Source of the DNA: Roseateles_B sp051857535
GTDB taxonomy: Bacteria; Pseudomonadota; Gammaproteobacteria; Burkholderiales; Burkholderiaceae_C
Assembly (NCBI RefSeq): GCF_051857535.1
Contig: NZ_JBPZGY010000001.1
Coordinates: 186,001 to 250,000 of the forward strand
DNA length: 64,000 nucleotides
Direction of reading: 5' to 3'
A program made the translations under genes and the position numbers. Below, piece after piece: positions 1 to 8,797 of this stretch. Every line of letters begins with the position of its first letter. The stretch's first letter is position 1. The notes beneath the pieces are model-generated. The model had not been told where the DNA came from and did no database searches. It was given only the letters and a program-made list of their open reading frames with translations.

Positions 1-1
1 G

Positions 2-553
2 GACGAGGTGGAGAAGGCCCACCCCGATGTGTTCAATGTGCTGCTGCAGGTGCTGGACGACGGCCGCCTGACCGATGGCCAGGGCCGCACCGTGGACTTC
101 AAGAACTGCGTCATCGTGATGACCTCCAACCTCGGCTCGCAGCACATCATGGCGCTGGCGGGGCAGGACGAGGAAGTGATCCGCGAGGCCGTGTGGGGTG
201 AGGTCAAGCAGCACTTCCGTCCGGAGTTCCTGAACCGCATTGACGAGACGGTGATCTTCCACGCGCTGGACGCCCAGCACATCCAGTCCATCGCGAAGAT
301 CCAGCTGCGCCAGCTGGAAGAGCGTCTCGCGAAGCTGGAGATGAAGCTGGACGTCAGCGAGGAGGCGCTGGCCGAGCTGGCCAAGGTCGGCTTCGATCCG
401 GTCTTCGGTGCGCGGCCGCTCAAGCGTGCGATCCAGCAGCGCATCGAAAACCCGTTGTCCAAGCTGATCCTGCAGGGCCGCTTCGGTCCCAAGGACGTCA
501 TCCCCGTGCAGGTCCAGGGCGGCGAGTTCAGCTTCGGGCGCGTGGTGCACTGA
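2..553 (+). CDS. clpB: ATP-dependent chaperone ClpB, C-terminal part (5' end outside window)
   Basis: ClpB is the cytoplasmic AAA+ disaggregase that works with DnaK to rescue aggregated proteins. Only the last 183 codons are present, entering in frame from the window edge. They cover the end of the second AAA+ module: the Walker B region continuing DEVEKAHPDVFNVLLQVLDD, the sensor region around FLNRIDE (about residues 75-81 of the visible part) and the GARPLKR sensor-2 motif near the C-terminus. The GARPLKR motif and its spacing to the end are typical of Hsp100/ClpB. An intrinsic terminator follows at once. ClpA or ClpC is less likely, given the C-terminal D2 sequence. Confidence 0.95.
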   Translation, partial: DEVEKAHPDVFNVLLQVLDDGRLTDGQGRTVDFKNCVIVMTSNLGSQHIMALAGQDEEVIREAVWGEVKQHFRPEFLNRIDETVIFHALDAQHIQSIAKIQLRQLEERLAKLEMKLDVSEEALAELAKVGFDPVFGARPLKRAIQQRIENPLSKLILQGRFGPKDVIPVQVQGGEFSFGRVVH

Positions 554-573
554 ACCCCGTCGCCCCACAAGGC

Positions 574-607
574 AAAGGGCGCGAACCCGCGAGGGTCGCG
601 CCCTTTT
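574..607 (+). terminator. Bidirectional intrinsic terminator after clpB
   Basis: An inverted repeat with arms GGGCGCGA and TCGCGCCC is followed by TTTTT on the plus strand, and a short A-run precedes it. It can therefore end clpB and also the minus-strand gene that stops at 625. Confidence 0.8.
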
Positions 608-624
608 TCAATGAGCGGCTTCGA

Positions 625-1746
625 TCAGCCCTTGGCCTGCTTCCAGCGCTGCAGCAGCGTGGCTTCCTGCTCGGCGCTGTAGGCCAGCTTCACGCGGCCC
701 TTCTCCTCCTTGAGCTGGGTCTTGTACCAGGCCAGGGTGTCGGCCACGGTCTGCTCCACCGGGCGGAACTTCAGACCGGCCTTGACGGCGCGGGCAGTGC
801 GCCAGGTGTGGAAGCCCTTGGTGTCGCCGAGGTAGGGCGCCCAGATGGGCATCTCCAGGTCCTCCTGCTTGGCCATGAACTCGCCGGGCACCCAGGTCAC
901 GCTGCCCGGTGTGCCGGCAGACTTCTGGCAGGCGGCGATCACGCGGCCCCAGCTCATGGGCTCGGCCGGGCCGACGGCATTGAACTGGCCCATGGTGCCG
1001 GTTTCCACCAGATGCACCAGCCAGGCGGCCAGGTCGCGCACGTCGATCAGCTGCAGCGGATCCGTGGGCGCGCCGGGCACGGCGATCTCGCCACCTTTGT
1101 CGAATCGCACCGGCCAGTAGGTGAAGCGGCCGGTGGGGTCGTCCGGGCCCACGATGTAGCCGGGGCGCACGATGGTGCTGCGGCCGGGCAGGGCCTTGGC
1201 CGCGGCGGCCTCGCAGGCGGCCTTGAGCCCGCCGTAGTTCTCGAAGTTCTTGCCCATGGTCTCGACCGTGGGGTCGGCCAGCACGGCCAGGGGCGTGTCC
1301 TCGTCACCGCCCACGGGCACGGGTTCCTTGTAGGCGCTGATGCTGGAGATGTAGATGTACTGCTTCACCCGCGGCGCCAGTAGCTGGGCGGAGGCGCCCA
1401 CCATGCGGGGGTAGTAGCCGGAGTCGTCGATGACGGCATCCCATTCGCCCGTCTCCAGGGACTTCAGGCCCTCGCCCTTGAGCGGGTCGCGGTCGCCCTG
1501 GCGCTTCTCGACATCCGGGAAGAGGCCGGGCCGCGTGCGGCCGCGGTTGAACAGGGTCAAGACATGACCCCGTGCCTTGGCCACCTCGACGATGGCTGGG
1601 CCCAGGAAGCCCGTGCCGCCCAGGATCAGGATGCGCTTGGGCGCCGTGCGTGCCGGCGCTTCGCCGGCAGCGTGGGACAGGGGCAGCAGGCCGAGGGCGC
1701 CGAGGCCGGCGGTCCATTGCATGAGGTGTCGGCGGGAGGGGTTCAT
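625..1746 (-). CDS. Tat-exported NAD-dependent epimerase/dehydratase family protein
   Basis: This is a 373-residue extended-SDR (NAD-dependent epimerase/dehydratase) protein. The N-terminus has a twin-arginine signal (SRRHLMQW, residues 4-11) followed by a hydrophobic stretch ending in SHAAG. The Rossmann motif ILGGTGFLG begins about residue 41. YGGLKAACE, near residue 170, resembles the YxxxK active site. Tat export would let a folded, cofactor-loaded enzyme reach the periplasm, which is unusual for this family. It lies 35 bp downstream of the MFS gene on the same strand and is probably co-transcribed with it. The substrate is unknown. Confidence 0.8.
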   Translation of the reverse strand: MNPSRRHLMQWTAGLGALGLLPLSHAAGEAPARTAPKRILILGGTGFLGPAIVEVAKARGHVLTLFNRGRTRPGLFPDVEKRQGDRDPLKGEGLKSLETGEWDAVIDDSGYYPRMVGASAQLLAPRVKQYIYISSISAYKEPVPVGGDEDTPLAVLADPTVETMGKNFENYGGLKAACEAAAAKALPGRSTIVRPGYIVGPDDPTGRFTYWPVRFDKGGEIAVPGAPTDPLQLIDVRDLAAWLVHLVETGTMGQFNAVGPAEPMSWGRVIAACQKSAGTPGSVTWVPGEFMAKQEDLEMPIWAPYLGDTKGFHTWRTARAVKAGLKFRPVEQTVADTLAWYKTQLKEEKGRVKLAYSAEQEATLLQRWKQAKG

Positions 1747-1781
1747 GAGGTTTCCTTTTCAGCAGAGGAGGGGGGCAGGAC

Positions 1782-3104
1782 TCAGGAGCGCAGGGCCCCG
1801 GGAGCCTGAGCGGGGGCATTGCCGGGGGGCACATCGGGGCTTTGCGAAGCGTGGCGGCGTACCAGTTGCCCCAGCGAGCGGCCAGTCCAGATCCACAGGC
1901 CGGCGCAGCCCAGGGCGGCCATGCTCACGGGCAGGGCCAGCAGGCTCATCAGCGTGGGCGCCCAGACGCCCAGCACATCGCCCACGCGGTAGACGAAGGT
2001 GTCGATGAAGGGCTTGGACTTGTAGCGCTCCTCAGGCCCCAGCGGGATGTACAGCAGCTCGCGCGCCGGGCGGTCCACCGCATAGTGCAGGCCGCGGCGC
2101 AGCACCTGCACGGCGGCCAGCACCGCGAAACCGGGCCACAGGGCCAGGGCACCGAAGCCGGCAAGGGTCAGGGTGGGCAGCACCAGCAGCACGCCGCTCA
2201 CGCCTATCCAGCGCAGCAGGCGGCCGGTCAGGAAGAGCTGGGTCAGCAGCGTCAGGGCATTGACCCACAGGTCCAGCCGCGCGAAGGCCGCGGTGCGCTC
2301 GGCGCTGCTGGCAAAGCTGCTGGCCACGATCTCGCCCTGGGTCAGGTAGAGAAAGGTCGAGGTCAGCGCATAGAGCAGCATGTAGAGGCACAGGGCCTGC
2401 AGATAGCGCGAGCCCGCGATGGCCCGCCAGCCTTCCAGGGCCGAGGGCCCGGGTTCGCGTTCGGGCTGGGCCTGTTCGGAGACGCCAAAGTGCCGCTCCA
2501 ACACGCCCATGCAGACCACGGCGATCTCCAGCGCCAGGACGGACAGCCCCATCAAGGCGGCCGGCCCCAGCTGCAGGCCCCAGCTGCCGCGGCTCAGCGC
2601 ATCGGTCAGCGCGGCACCGCCCATGGCGCCCAAGGTGCCGCCCATGGAGATCAGGCCGAAGAGGCGCCGGCCCTGTTCTTCGCGGAACACATCACTCATG
2701 AGGCTCCAGAACACCGAGACCACGAAGAGGTTGAAGACGCTCAGCCACACGTAGAAGGCATAGCCCAGCCACACGGCCCCGGGCCAGACCGTCATCAGGC
2801 CGACGAAGACCAGCAGATTGGCCGCGAAGAAATGCGAGACCGCCGGAATGAAGCGTCGGCGCGGCCAGCGCGATACCAGCTTGGCATAGAGCGGGTTGGC
2901 CACCAGCATCACCAGCAGGGTGACGCTCATGAGCCAGGGCAGCTTGTCCGCGCCCTTGGCGATGCCCATGGCCTCGCGCACCGGGCGCAGCAGGTAGTAG
3001 CTCAGCAACAGGAAGAAGAAGTAGGCGGCGGCCCACAGCAGGGCGCGGCCTTCACCGGGGCGGACCAGCACCAGACGTTGCAGAAGGGATCGTGAGGGAT
3101 TCAT
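1782..3104 (-). CDS. MFS-type transporter, nucleotide-translocase-like
   Basis: This 440-residue integral membrane protein has about twelve hydrophobic segments. It begins with the basic stretch LVLVRPGEGRALLWA and an early helix containing LLSYYLLRPVREAMG. The RPVRE motif after TM1 and the overall pattern resemble the ADP/ATP-translocase-like branch of the major facilitator superfamily seen in free-living proteobacteria, whose substrates are mostly unproven. It is the first gene of a minus-strand pair with the Tat-exported epimerase, so a shared role in envelope sugar or nucleotide chemistry is possible. That link is inference. Confidence 0.75.
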   Translation of the reverse strand: MNPSRSLLQRLVLVRPGEGRALLWAAAYFFFLLLSYYLLRPVREAMGIAKGADKLPWLMSVTLLVMLVANPLYAKLVSRWPRRRFIPAVSHFFAANLLVFVGLMTVWPGAVWLGYAFYVWLSVFNLFVVSVFWSLMSDVFREEQGRRLFGLISMGGTLGAMGGAALTDALSRGSWGLQLGPAALMGLSVLALEIAVVCMGVLERHFGVSEQAQPEREPGPSALEGWRAIAGSRYLQALCLYMLLYALTSTFLYLTQGEIVASSFASSAERTAAFARLDLWVNALTLLTQLFLTGRLLRWIGVSGVLLVLPTLTLAGFGALALWPGFAVLAAVQVLRRGLHYAVDRPARELLYIPLGPEERYKSKPFIDTFVYRVGDVLGVWAPTLMSLLALPVSMAALGCAGLWIWTGRSLGQLVRRHASQSPDVPPGNAPAQAPGALRS

Positions 3105-3289
3105 GCGGGAGACCTTGGAGGCAGGGCGGCTGAGCTGCGGTGCCAGGCCCTGTCCGGCATTGAAGGCCGCTGGCGTGGACTTGTCCTGAAGTCATGCCGG
3201 CCTGGTGATGTCATTTGTTCTCAGTGTTTTCACGGTTGGCGGCGGCCGGCCGAGGGCGGCGGTTGCGCCTGGCTTGCAGCGGAGCTTTC

Positions 3290-3295
3290 TACAAT
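3290..3295 (+). promoter_or_regulatory. Putative -10 box of ispD (leaderless mRNA)
   Basis: TACAAT ends 7 bp before the ispD ATG, so transcription would start at or one base before the start codon. No convincing -35 element is seen at 17 bp, and no Shine-Dalgarno sequence precedes the ATG. Confidence 0.4.
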
Positions 3296-3302
3296 CTGCG
3301 CC

Positions 3303-4019
3303 ATGACTTCCTATTCCGTGGGCGTGCAGCCCCGTTGCTTCGCCCTGGTGCCCGCGGCCGGCGTGGGCAGCCGCTCAGGCGCCTCGCAACCCAAGCAGTA
3401 CGTGCCGCTCGCGGGCCGCGCGCTGATGGCCCACACCCTGGACGCGCTGCAGGCCGTGCCGGGCCTGGACGCGACCCTGGTGGTACTGTCCCCCGAGGAC
3501 GATCAGTTCGAGCAGGCCGTGCCCGGCTTCGCCGGCGAGCGCGCCTGGGTGGCGCGCTGCGGGGGCGCCAGCCGCGCCGAGAGCGTCGCCAACGGCCTGC
3601 TGGAACTGCAGGCCCGCGGCGCTCAGCCTCACGACTGGGTGCTGGTGCACGATGCCGCACGCTGCCTGCTGCAGCCCCAATGGGTGCAGGCCCTGATGGC
3701 CGCCTGTGCGGACGACGAGGTCGGCGGCCTGCTGGCCCTGCCCGTGGCCGACACACTCAAGGACGAACAGGACGGCCGCGTGCTGGCCACCGTGGACCGC
3801 CGCGGCAAGTGGGCCGCGCAGACGCCGCAGATGTTCCGCCTGGGCCTGCTGCAGCCCGCTCTGCGCCAGGTAGGAGACGCGGCCACCGATGAAGCCAGTG
3901 CCGTCGAGGCCCTGGGGCATCGACCCCGGCTGGTGGCGGCGTCGATGGAGAACTTCAAGGTGACGTACCCGGCGGACTTCGAGTTGGCCGAGCGCCTGCT
4001 GCGGAGCCGTGCGGGATGA
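3303..4019 (+). CDS. ispD: 2-C-methyl-D-erythritol 4-phosphate cytidylyltransferase
   Basis: IspD transfers CMP from CTP to methylerythritol 4-phosphate, the third step of the MEP isoprenoid pathway in the cytoplasm. The 238-residue protein has the nucleotidyltransferase signature AAGVGSRSGASQPKQY near residues 18-33, HDAAR near residues 117-121, and AAQTPQMFR in the second half, all family hallmarks. The length is normal. The stop overlaps the next small gene by 4 bp (ATGA), and ispF follows, giving the usual ispD-ispF pairing with one small membrane gene inserted. Confidence 0.97.
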   Translation: MTSYSVGVQPRCFALVPAAGVGSRSGASQPKQYVPLAGRALMAHTLDALQAVPGLDATLVVLSPEDDQFEQAVPGFAGERAWVARCGGASRAESVANGLLELQARGAQPHDWVLVHDAARCLLQPQWVQALMAACADDEVGGLLALPVADTLKDEQDGRVLATVDRRGKWAAQTPQMFRLGLLQPALRQVGDAATDEASAVEALGHRPRLVAASMENFKVTYPADFELAERLLRSRAG

Positions 4020-4396
4020 GCCGACCTCTGCCCTGGCGTCGCGCGGCGCTGCTGCTGCTGGCCAGCGGCCTGAGCCTGCCGGCCCATGCGCACGGCGCCG
4101 GCCTGCTGCTGATGATGGTCGGGCTGCCGCTGCTGCTGGGCCTGTATGCCCTCGTGCTGGTGCGTGCGGCCTTCTTCGTGCCGCGGCCGCGGCGGGCGCG
4201 CGCCCTCGGCCTGACTCTCATGCTCGCGCCGCTGTGGGCGCTGCTTGCGGGCAGCCCCTTGCTGGACTATCGCCTCGAGATCGCCCTGCGCGAGTTCGAG
4301 GGTCGCTGGTCGCTGGGCGTGCCTGTGCTGCTGGCGGCGCTGAGCTGGCATCTTCAAAACCCCGTCATCCGGGCACCTCGCCCGCGTGGAAAGTGA
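4016..4396 (+). CDS. Small membrane protein between ispD and ispF
   Basis: This 126-residue protein is not recognised. It has a signal-like N-terminus (PLPWRRAALLLLASG ending in AHAHG) and then about three hydrophobic segments separated by an arginine-rich loop (FFVPRPRRARALG). The ATG overlaps the ispD stop by 4 bp, and the stop lies just before the ispF ATG, so it is translationally coupled inside the ispDF operon. Its function is unknown. Tight coupling and codon use like the neighbours argue that it is real. Confidence 0.65.
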   Translation: MSRPLPWRRAALLLLASGLSLPAHAHGAGLLLMMVGLPLLLGLYALVLVRAAFFVPRPRRARALGLTLMLAPLWALLAGSPLLDYRLEIALREFEGRWSLGVPVLLAALSWHLQNPVIRAPRPRGK

Positions 4397-4406
4397 GCTT
4401 CGAACC

Positions 4407-4901
4407 ATGAATCCTCTGGACCTGCGCATCGGTGAAGGCTGGGACACCCACCAGCTCGTCACCGGCCGCCCGCTGATCCTCGGCGGCGTCACCATCCCGC
4501 ATACCCACGGCCTGCTGGGCCATTCCGATGCCGACGCGCTGGCCCATGCCATCACCGACGCCCTGCTGGGCGCTGCGGCCCTGGGCGACATCGGCAAGCT
4601 CTTCCCCGACACGGCGGCCGAGTTCAAGAACGCCGACTCCATGGCGCTGCTGGCCGAGGCCCATCGCAAGGTGCGCGAGGCGGGCTGGGCCATCGTCAAC
4701 ATCGACACGACCATCGTCGCCCAGGCGCCCAAGATGGCGCCGCACATTCAGCCCATGCGCGAGCGCCTGGCTCAGGTGCTGAGCCTGCCGGTCGAACGCA
4801 TCAACGTGAAGGCCAAGACGGCCGAAAAAATGGGCCCGGTGGGCGAGGGCCGTGCCATCGAGACGCGGGCGGTGTGCCTGCTGATGCGCGCGCCTGGCTG
4901 A
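4407..4901 (+). CDS. ispF: 2-C-methyl-D-erythritol 2,4-cyclodiphosphate synthase
   Basis: IspF cyclises CDP-methylerythritol 2-phosphate with release of CMP in the MEP pathway. The protein begins MNPLDLRIGEGWDTHQL, whose Asp and His are metal ligands. GHSDADALAHA supplies the third histidine, and the C-terminal KAKTAEKMGPVGEGRAIE is the family signature. The ATG at 4407 gives 164 residues, a normal size. An in-frame GTG 21 bp upstream would overlap the preceding gene and add residues not seen in the family, so it was not used. Convergent with the envZ-like gene. Confidence 0.96.
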   Translation: MNPLDLRIGEGWDTHQLVTGRPLILGGVTIPHTHGLLGHSDADALAHAITDALLGAAALGDIGKLFPDTAAEFKNADSMALLAEAHRKVREAGWAIVNIDTTIVAQAPKMAPHIQPMRERLAQVLSLPVERINVKAKTAEKMGPVGEGRAIETRAVCLLMRAPG

Positions 4902-4913
4902 GGCCGGATCGGC

Positions 4914-6242
4914 CTACTGCGCGCGGCGCAGGCGGATCTGGGTGACCAGGCCGCCGTCGTCCGCATTGCGCATGGAGAGCTTGCCGCCCTGGCGCTGCAC
5001 GGACTTCTCCACGATGGCCAGGCCCAGGCCCGCGCCCGTGGCCGCCGTACGGGCGGCGTCGCCGCGGAAGAAGGGTGTGGTGAGCTTGTCCAGCTTGTCC
5101 TGGGGCACGCCGGGGCCATGGTCGCGCAGGGTGATCAGCACCTCGGCGCCCTGGACCTTGGCCGTCACCAGCATGAGGGTGGGCAGGTCCGGCAGATGGC
5201 CGTAGCGCCGCGCGTTCTCCATGATGTTCAGGAAGATGCGGCCCAGCTCGACTTCGTCCGCCCAGACCTTGATGTCGGCCGGCACATTGTTCTGGATGCG
5301 GATCTGGGACGGGTCGCGGAAGCCCTGGGCCTCGCGCTCGGCCACGTCGCGCAGCTTGATGGGGTGCAGGGCCAGCTCGCTGGGGCGGGCGTAGTCCATG
5401 AACTTGTTGATGATGGCGTCGAGCTGGTCAATGTCCTGCGCCATGTACTGGCGGGCCAGTTCGTCGGTGACGCTCATCTCGGCCTCCAGGCGCAGGCGGG
5501 CCAGGGGCGTGCGCAGGTCATGGGAGATACCGGCCAGCATCACGCTGCGGTCCTCTTCCATCTTGGCCAGGTCCCGGGCCATGCGATTGAAGCCCATGTT
5601 GACCTCGCGGATCTCGCTGGTCAGGGTGCTCTCGTCCAGGCGCGAGTCGTACTCGCCCTCGCGGATGCGGCCTGCCGCGGTGGCCAGCTCGCGCAGCGGG
5701 TGGTTGATCAGCCGTGCGATCAGGGCCGAGCCGAGGATGGTCACCAGCAGCGCGATCAGCAGCCACCACCAGTTGGCCGCGAGCTGAGCTGACATGGGCT
5801 CGGGGTTGGTGCGAAGCCAGTAGTGCTCGGTGTCGATGCTGAAGCGCACCCACAGGCCTGCTTCGCCGTTCAGGCTGCCGGCCACGACGGTGTCGCCGCC
5901 CAGGCGCTGCTGCAGGGCTTGCGCGAGCTTGCGGGTGAAGCCGCTGCTGCCGTAGTCCACCCATTGGTCGGTGGGCTCGGAGATCTCGACCTGGATGTCA
6001 CGGCTGTGGGTCAGGGACTTGATCATGGCCACCCGGTTGACGCCGTCGGTGGTGGCCATGGCGGCGCGGCACAGGTTGACCAGACCCGCCAACTGATGGG
6101 CTGACTCCAGCGCGCGGGGCTCGGCATCCAGGGCGCGGAAAGTCAGCTGCCAGGCGAACACGGCGCCTGCCAGGAGTGCAGCCAGCAGCGCGAAGGTGCG
6201 CCAGAACAGGTTGAAGGCGAGGATCTTGGGCGGTTGCGGCAT
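4914..6242 (-). CDS. envZ: EnvZ-type sensor histidine kinase
   Basis: This 442-residue inner-membrane histidine kinase has TM1 at about residues 10-32, a periplasmic sensor of about 120 residues, TM2 at about 157-180, then a HAMP domain (LINHPLRELATAAGRIREG). The HisKA H-box is SHDLRTPLARLRLE with phospho-acceptor H241. The HATPase_c N, G1 and G2 boxes are NIMENARRYG, DHGPGVP and GAGLGLAIVEK. H-box sequence, architecture and the adjacent OmpR-like regulator match the EnvZ/OmpR pair. The true stimulus in this organism is not known. It is encoded downstream of ompR in the same operon. Confidence 0.88.
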   Translation of the reverse strand: MPQPPKILAFNLFWRTFALLAALLAGAVFAWQLTFRALDAEPRALESAHQLAGLVNLCRAAMATTDGVNRVAMIKSLTHSRDIQVEISEPTDQWVDYGSSGFTRKLAQALQQRLGGDTVVAGSLNGEAGLWVRFSIDTEHYWLRTNPEPMSAQLAANWWWLLIALLVTILGSALIARLINHPLRELATAAGRIREGEYDSRLDESTLTSEIREVNMGFNRMARDLAKMEEDRSVMLAGISHDLRTPLARLRLEAEMSVTDELARQYMAQDIDQLDAIINKFMDYARPSELALHPIKLRDVAEREAQGFRDPSQIRIQNNVPADIKVWADEVELGRIFLNIMENARRYGHLPDLPTLMLVTAKVQGAEVLITLRDHGPGVPQDKLDKLTTPFFRGDAARTAATGAGLGLAIVEKSVQRQGGKLSMRNADDGGLVTQIRLRRAQ

Positions 6243-6316
6243 GGGCGCTCAGCCCGCCCGGCGGGCGGCGTCGTGCGAGCGCAGGCCTCCAGAGGCCTGC
6301 GTCGGCAGGGGAGGGA

Positions 6317-7045
6317 TCAGCTGTTCTCGTCGGGCACGAAGACGTAGCCCACGCCCCAGACCGTCTGAATATAGCGGGGCTGGGCCGGGTCGGACTCCAG
6401 CAGCTTGCGCAGGCGCGAGATCTGCACGTCCAGGCTGCGGTCGAAGGGTTCGAACTCGCGGCCGCGAGCCAGCTGGGCCAGCTTGTCGCGCGAGAGCGGC
6501 TGTCGCGGGTGGCGCACCAGGGCCTTGAGCATGGAGAACTCGCCGGTGGTCAGGGGCAGGGGCTCGCCGTTCTTGGACAGGCGGCGCAGCGCCAGGTCGA
6601 ACTCGAAGGGGCCGAAGCTCACCGTCATCGGCTCCTTGGACGGCGCGCCTGGCGCCTCCATGGCCGGCCGGCGGCGCAGCACAGCGTTGATGCGGGCCAG
6701 CAGCTCGCGCGGGTTGAAGGGCTTGGCGAGGTAGTCGTCGGCGCCCACTTCCAGGCCCACGATGCGGTCCACTTCCTCGACCTTGGCCGTCAGCATGATG
6801 ATGGGCGTGCTGTCATTGGCGGCACGCAGGCGGCGGCAGATGGACAGGCCGTCCTCGCCGGGCATCATCAGATCCAGGACGATGAGGTCCACGGTCTCGC
6901 GAGTCAGCTGCTTGTTCAGCGCCTTGCTGTCCTCCGCCAGCAGGACCTCGAAGCCTTCCTGCGTCAGATAGCGGCGCAGCAGGTCGCGGATGCGGGCATC
7001 GTCATCGACGACGAGGATGCGGTTGGCGCGGGTACTGCTGCTCAT
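6317..7045 (-). CDS. ompR: OmpR-type response regulator
   Basis: This 242-residue response regulator has a receiver domain with acidic pocket VVDDD (residues 12-16), phospho-acceptor D58 in VLDLMMPGEDG and K in LAKPF. It is followed by an OmpR/PhoB winged-helix DNA-binding domain (LTTGEFSMLKALVRHP; SRLRKLLE; VWGVGYVFVPDE). It is the first gene of the two-gene operon with the EnvZ-like kinase, 74 bp upstream of it. The 205-bp region upstream is shared with the divergent SIMPL gene and contains its promoter. No operator could be assigned by eye. Confidence 0.92.
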   Translation of the reverse strand: MSSSTRANRILVVDDDARIRDLLRRYLTQEGFEVLLAEDSKALNKQLTRETVDLIVLDLMMPGEDGLSICRRLRAANDSTPIIMLTAKVEEVDRIVGLEVGADDYLAKPFNPRELLARINAVLRRRPAMEAPGAPSKEPMTVSFGPFEFDLALRRLSKNGEPLPLTTGEFSMLKALVRHPRQPLSRDKLAQLARGREFEPFDRSLDVQISRLRKLLESDPAQPRYIQTVWGVGYVFVPDENS

Positions 7046-7250
7046 GGGAGACTCCGAGAAATATGTAACAGCGCCATTGTGGGCCTGTTCACCGCATGAA
7101 TCGCAACCGAATCAACAGTCGTTACGGTTTGGTAACAACTCAGGCCTGGCCCTGCCAACGAGGGGACGGCGCCTGGCGTTGAGGGCGGGGCAGGGGCCGT
7201 GCTGCTATGGTCGGAGCTGCCCTGATTTCAAGGTTTCCAAGGAGGATTGC

Positions 7251-7982
7251 ATGAACAAGCGACTGCACCGTGCCGGCCTGGCCGGTCTCATCCTGGGCGC
7301 GGCCACACTGCCGGCGCTGGCCCAGCAGACATCCAGCCCGCTGCCCCGGGACCGTCTCAATCTCTCGGCCACGGCCAGTGTGGAGGTGGCGCGGGACACG
7401 CTGGGCGTGGTCTTCTCCACTAGCAAGGACGGCAGCAATGCCGCCGCGGTGCAGCTGGCGCTCAAGCAGGCCCTGGATGCCGCGCTGGCTGAGGCGAGGA
7501 AGATTGCCAAGCCCGGCCAGGTCGAGGTTCAGACGGGCAATTTCTCCATGTACCCGCGCTACGGCAGCAAGAACGGCCAGACCTACATCAATGGCTGGCA
7601 GGGCTCGGCCGAGCTGATGGTGGAGGGCAAGAACATCAGCGCCATCTCCGAGCTCACCGGCCGCATCAGCACCATGAGCATTGCGCGAGTGGGCTACAGC
7701 CTCTCCAAGGAAGCCCGGGAGCAGCAGGAGAGCACGGTCGTGGCCCAGGCCATCGCCCAGTTCAAGGCGCGGGCGGCGGAGTACGCGAAGCAGTTCGGCT
7801 TCAGCGCCTATGACATCGGCGAGGTCAGCGTGAACACGCAGGACGCCGCGCCCATGCCCATGGCCGCGCCCTCGTTGCGCATGAAGGCCGCCGGTGCGTC
7901 CATGGACGAAGCCCTGCCGGTGGAGGCCGGCAAGGCGACGGTGAGCGTCAGTGTCAATGGCTCCGTCGTGATGAAGCGCTGA
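7251..7982 (+). CDS. Periplasmic SIMPL-domain (DUF541) protein
   Basis: This 243-residue exported protein has a signal peptide (MNKRLHRAGLAGLILGAATL, cleavage near ALAQQ) and one SIMPL/DUF541 domain. The domain is recognised by LNLSATASVEVARDTLGVVFS, the central GWQGSAELMVEGK and the C-terminal KATVSVSVNGSVVMK. SIMPL proteins are periplasmic or outer-membrane-facing; an E. coli relative (YggE) has been linked to oxidative stress, but the biochemical role is open. The start at 7251 is chosen because GGAGG lies 6-10 bp upstream. Divergent from ompR and convergent with bdhA. Confidence 0.88.
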   Translation: MNKRLHRAGLAGLILGAATLPALAQQTSSPLPRDRLNLSATASVEVARDTLGVVFSTSKDGSNAAAVQLALKQALDAALAEARKIAKPGQVEVQTGNFSMYPRYGSKNGQTYINGWQGSAELMVEGKNISAISELTGRISTMSIARVGYSLSKEAREQQESTVVAQAIAQFKARAAEYAKQFGFSAYDIGEVSVNTQDAAPMPMAAPSLRMKAAGASMDEALPVEAGKATVSVSVNGSVVMKR

Positions 7983-8026
7983 GGGTGCCGGGCCGCCAGC
8001 AGCGACATGCTGCGGCCTTGCCCCGC

Positions 8027-8797
8027 TTACTGGGCGGTCCAGCCACCGTCCAGGCTCCAGGCCTGGCCGCGCACATTGGCCGCGGCCTCGGAGCACAGGA
8101 AGACCGTCAGCGCGCCCAACTGCTCGGGCGTGGTGAACTGCAGCGAGGGCTGCTTGTCGGCCAGCAGGCGGCGCTTGGCCTCCTCGTTGTCCACGCCATC
8201 GGCCGCGGCGCGCGCGTCCACCTGCTTCTGCACCAGGGGCGTCAGCACCCAGCCGGGGCAGATGGCGTTGACCGTCACCGGGCTGGTAGCCGTCTCCAGG
8301 GCCACGGACTTGGTGAAACCCACCAGGCCATGCTTGGCCGCCACATAGGCCGACTTCTGCGCGGAGGCCACCAGGCCGTGCACCGAGGCCACGTTGATGA
8401 CGCGGCCCCAGCCTTTCCTGAGCATGGTCGGCAGGGCCAGGCGGGTGGTGTGGAAGGCCGAGCTGAGGTTGATGGCGATGATGGCGTCCCAGCGCTCGGG
8501 CGGGAAGTCCTGGACCGGCGCCACGTGCTGGATGCCGGCGTTGTTCACGAGGATGTCCACACCGCCGAACTCGCGCTCGGCGTAGGCCATGAGCTCGTTG
8601 ATCTCGGCGGCCTTGCTCATGTCGGCACCGTGGTAGCCCACCTTCACGCCCAGCGCGGCTACTTCGGCCTTGGGTCCCTCGGCATCACCGAAGCCATTGA
8701 GCACGATGTTCACGCCCTCGCGGGCCAGCGCCAGGGCGATGCCCAGCCCGATGCCGCTGGTGGAACCTGTGACCAGGGCGGTCTTGCCTTTCAACAT
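8027..8797 (-). CDS. bdhA: D-3-hydroxybutyrate dehydrogenase
   Basis: This is a 256-residue classical SDR that interconverts 3-hydroxybutyrate and acetoacetate with NAD, the last step of PHB mobilisation. It shows the cofactor motif TGSTSGIGLG (about residues 10-19), NNAG near residue 88, catalytic Ser in ASVHG and the Tyr/Lys pair in SAYVAAKHG. The segment IQHVAPVQDFPPERWD and the C-terminal RGQAWSLDGGWTAQ are typical of BdhA rather than acetoacetyl-CoA reductase. phaR at 16.3 kb supports an active PHB cycle. Confidence 0.9.
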   Translation of the reverse strand: MLKGKTALVTGSTSGIGLGIALALAREGVNIVLNGFGDAEGPKAEVAALGVKVGYHGADMSKAAEINELMAYAEREFGGVDILVNNAGIQHVAPVQDFPPERWDAIIAINLSSAFHTTRLALPTMLRKGWGRVINVASVHGLVASAQKSAYVAAKHGLVGFTKSVALETATSPVTVNAICPGWVLTPLVQKQVDARAAADGVDNEEAKRRLLADKQPSLQFTTPEQLGALTVFLCSEAAANVRGQAWSLDGGWTAQ

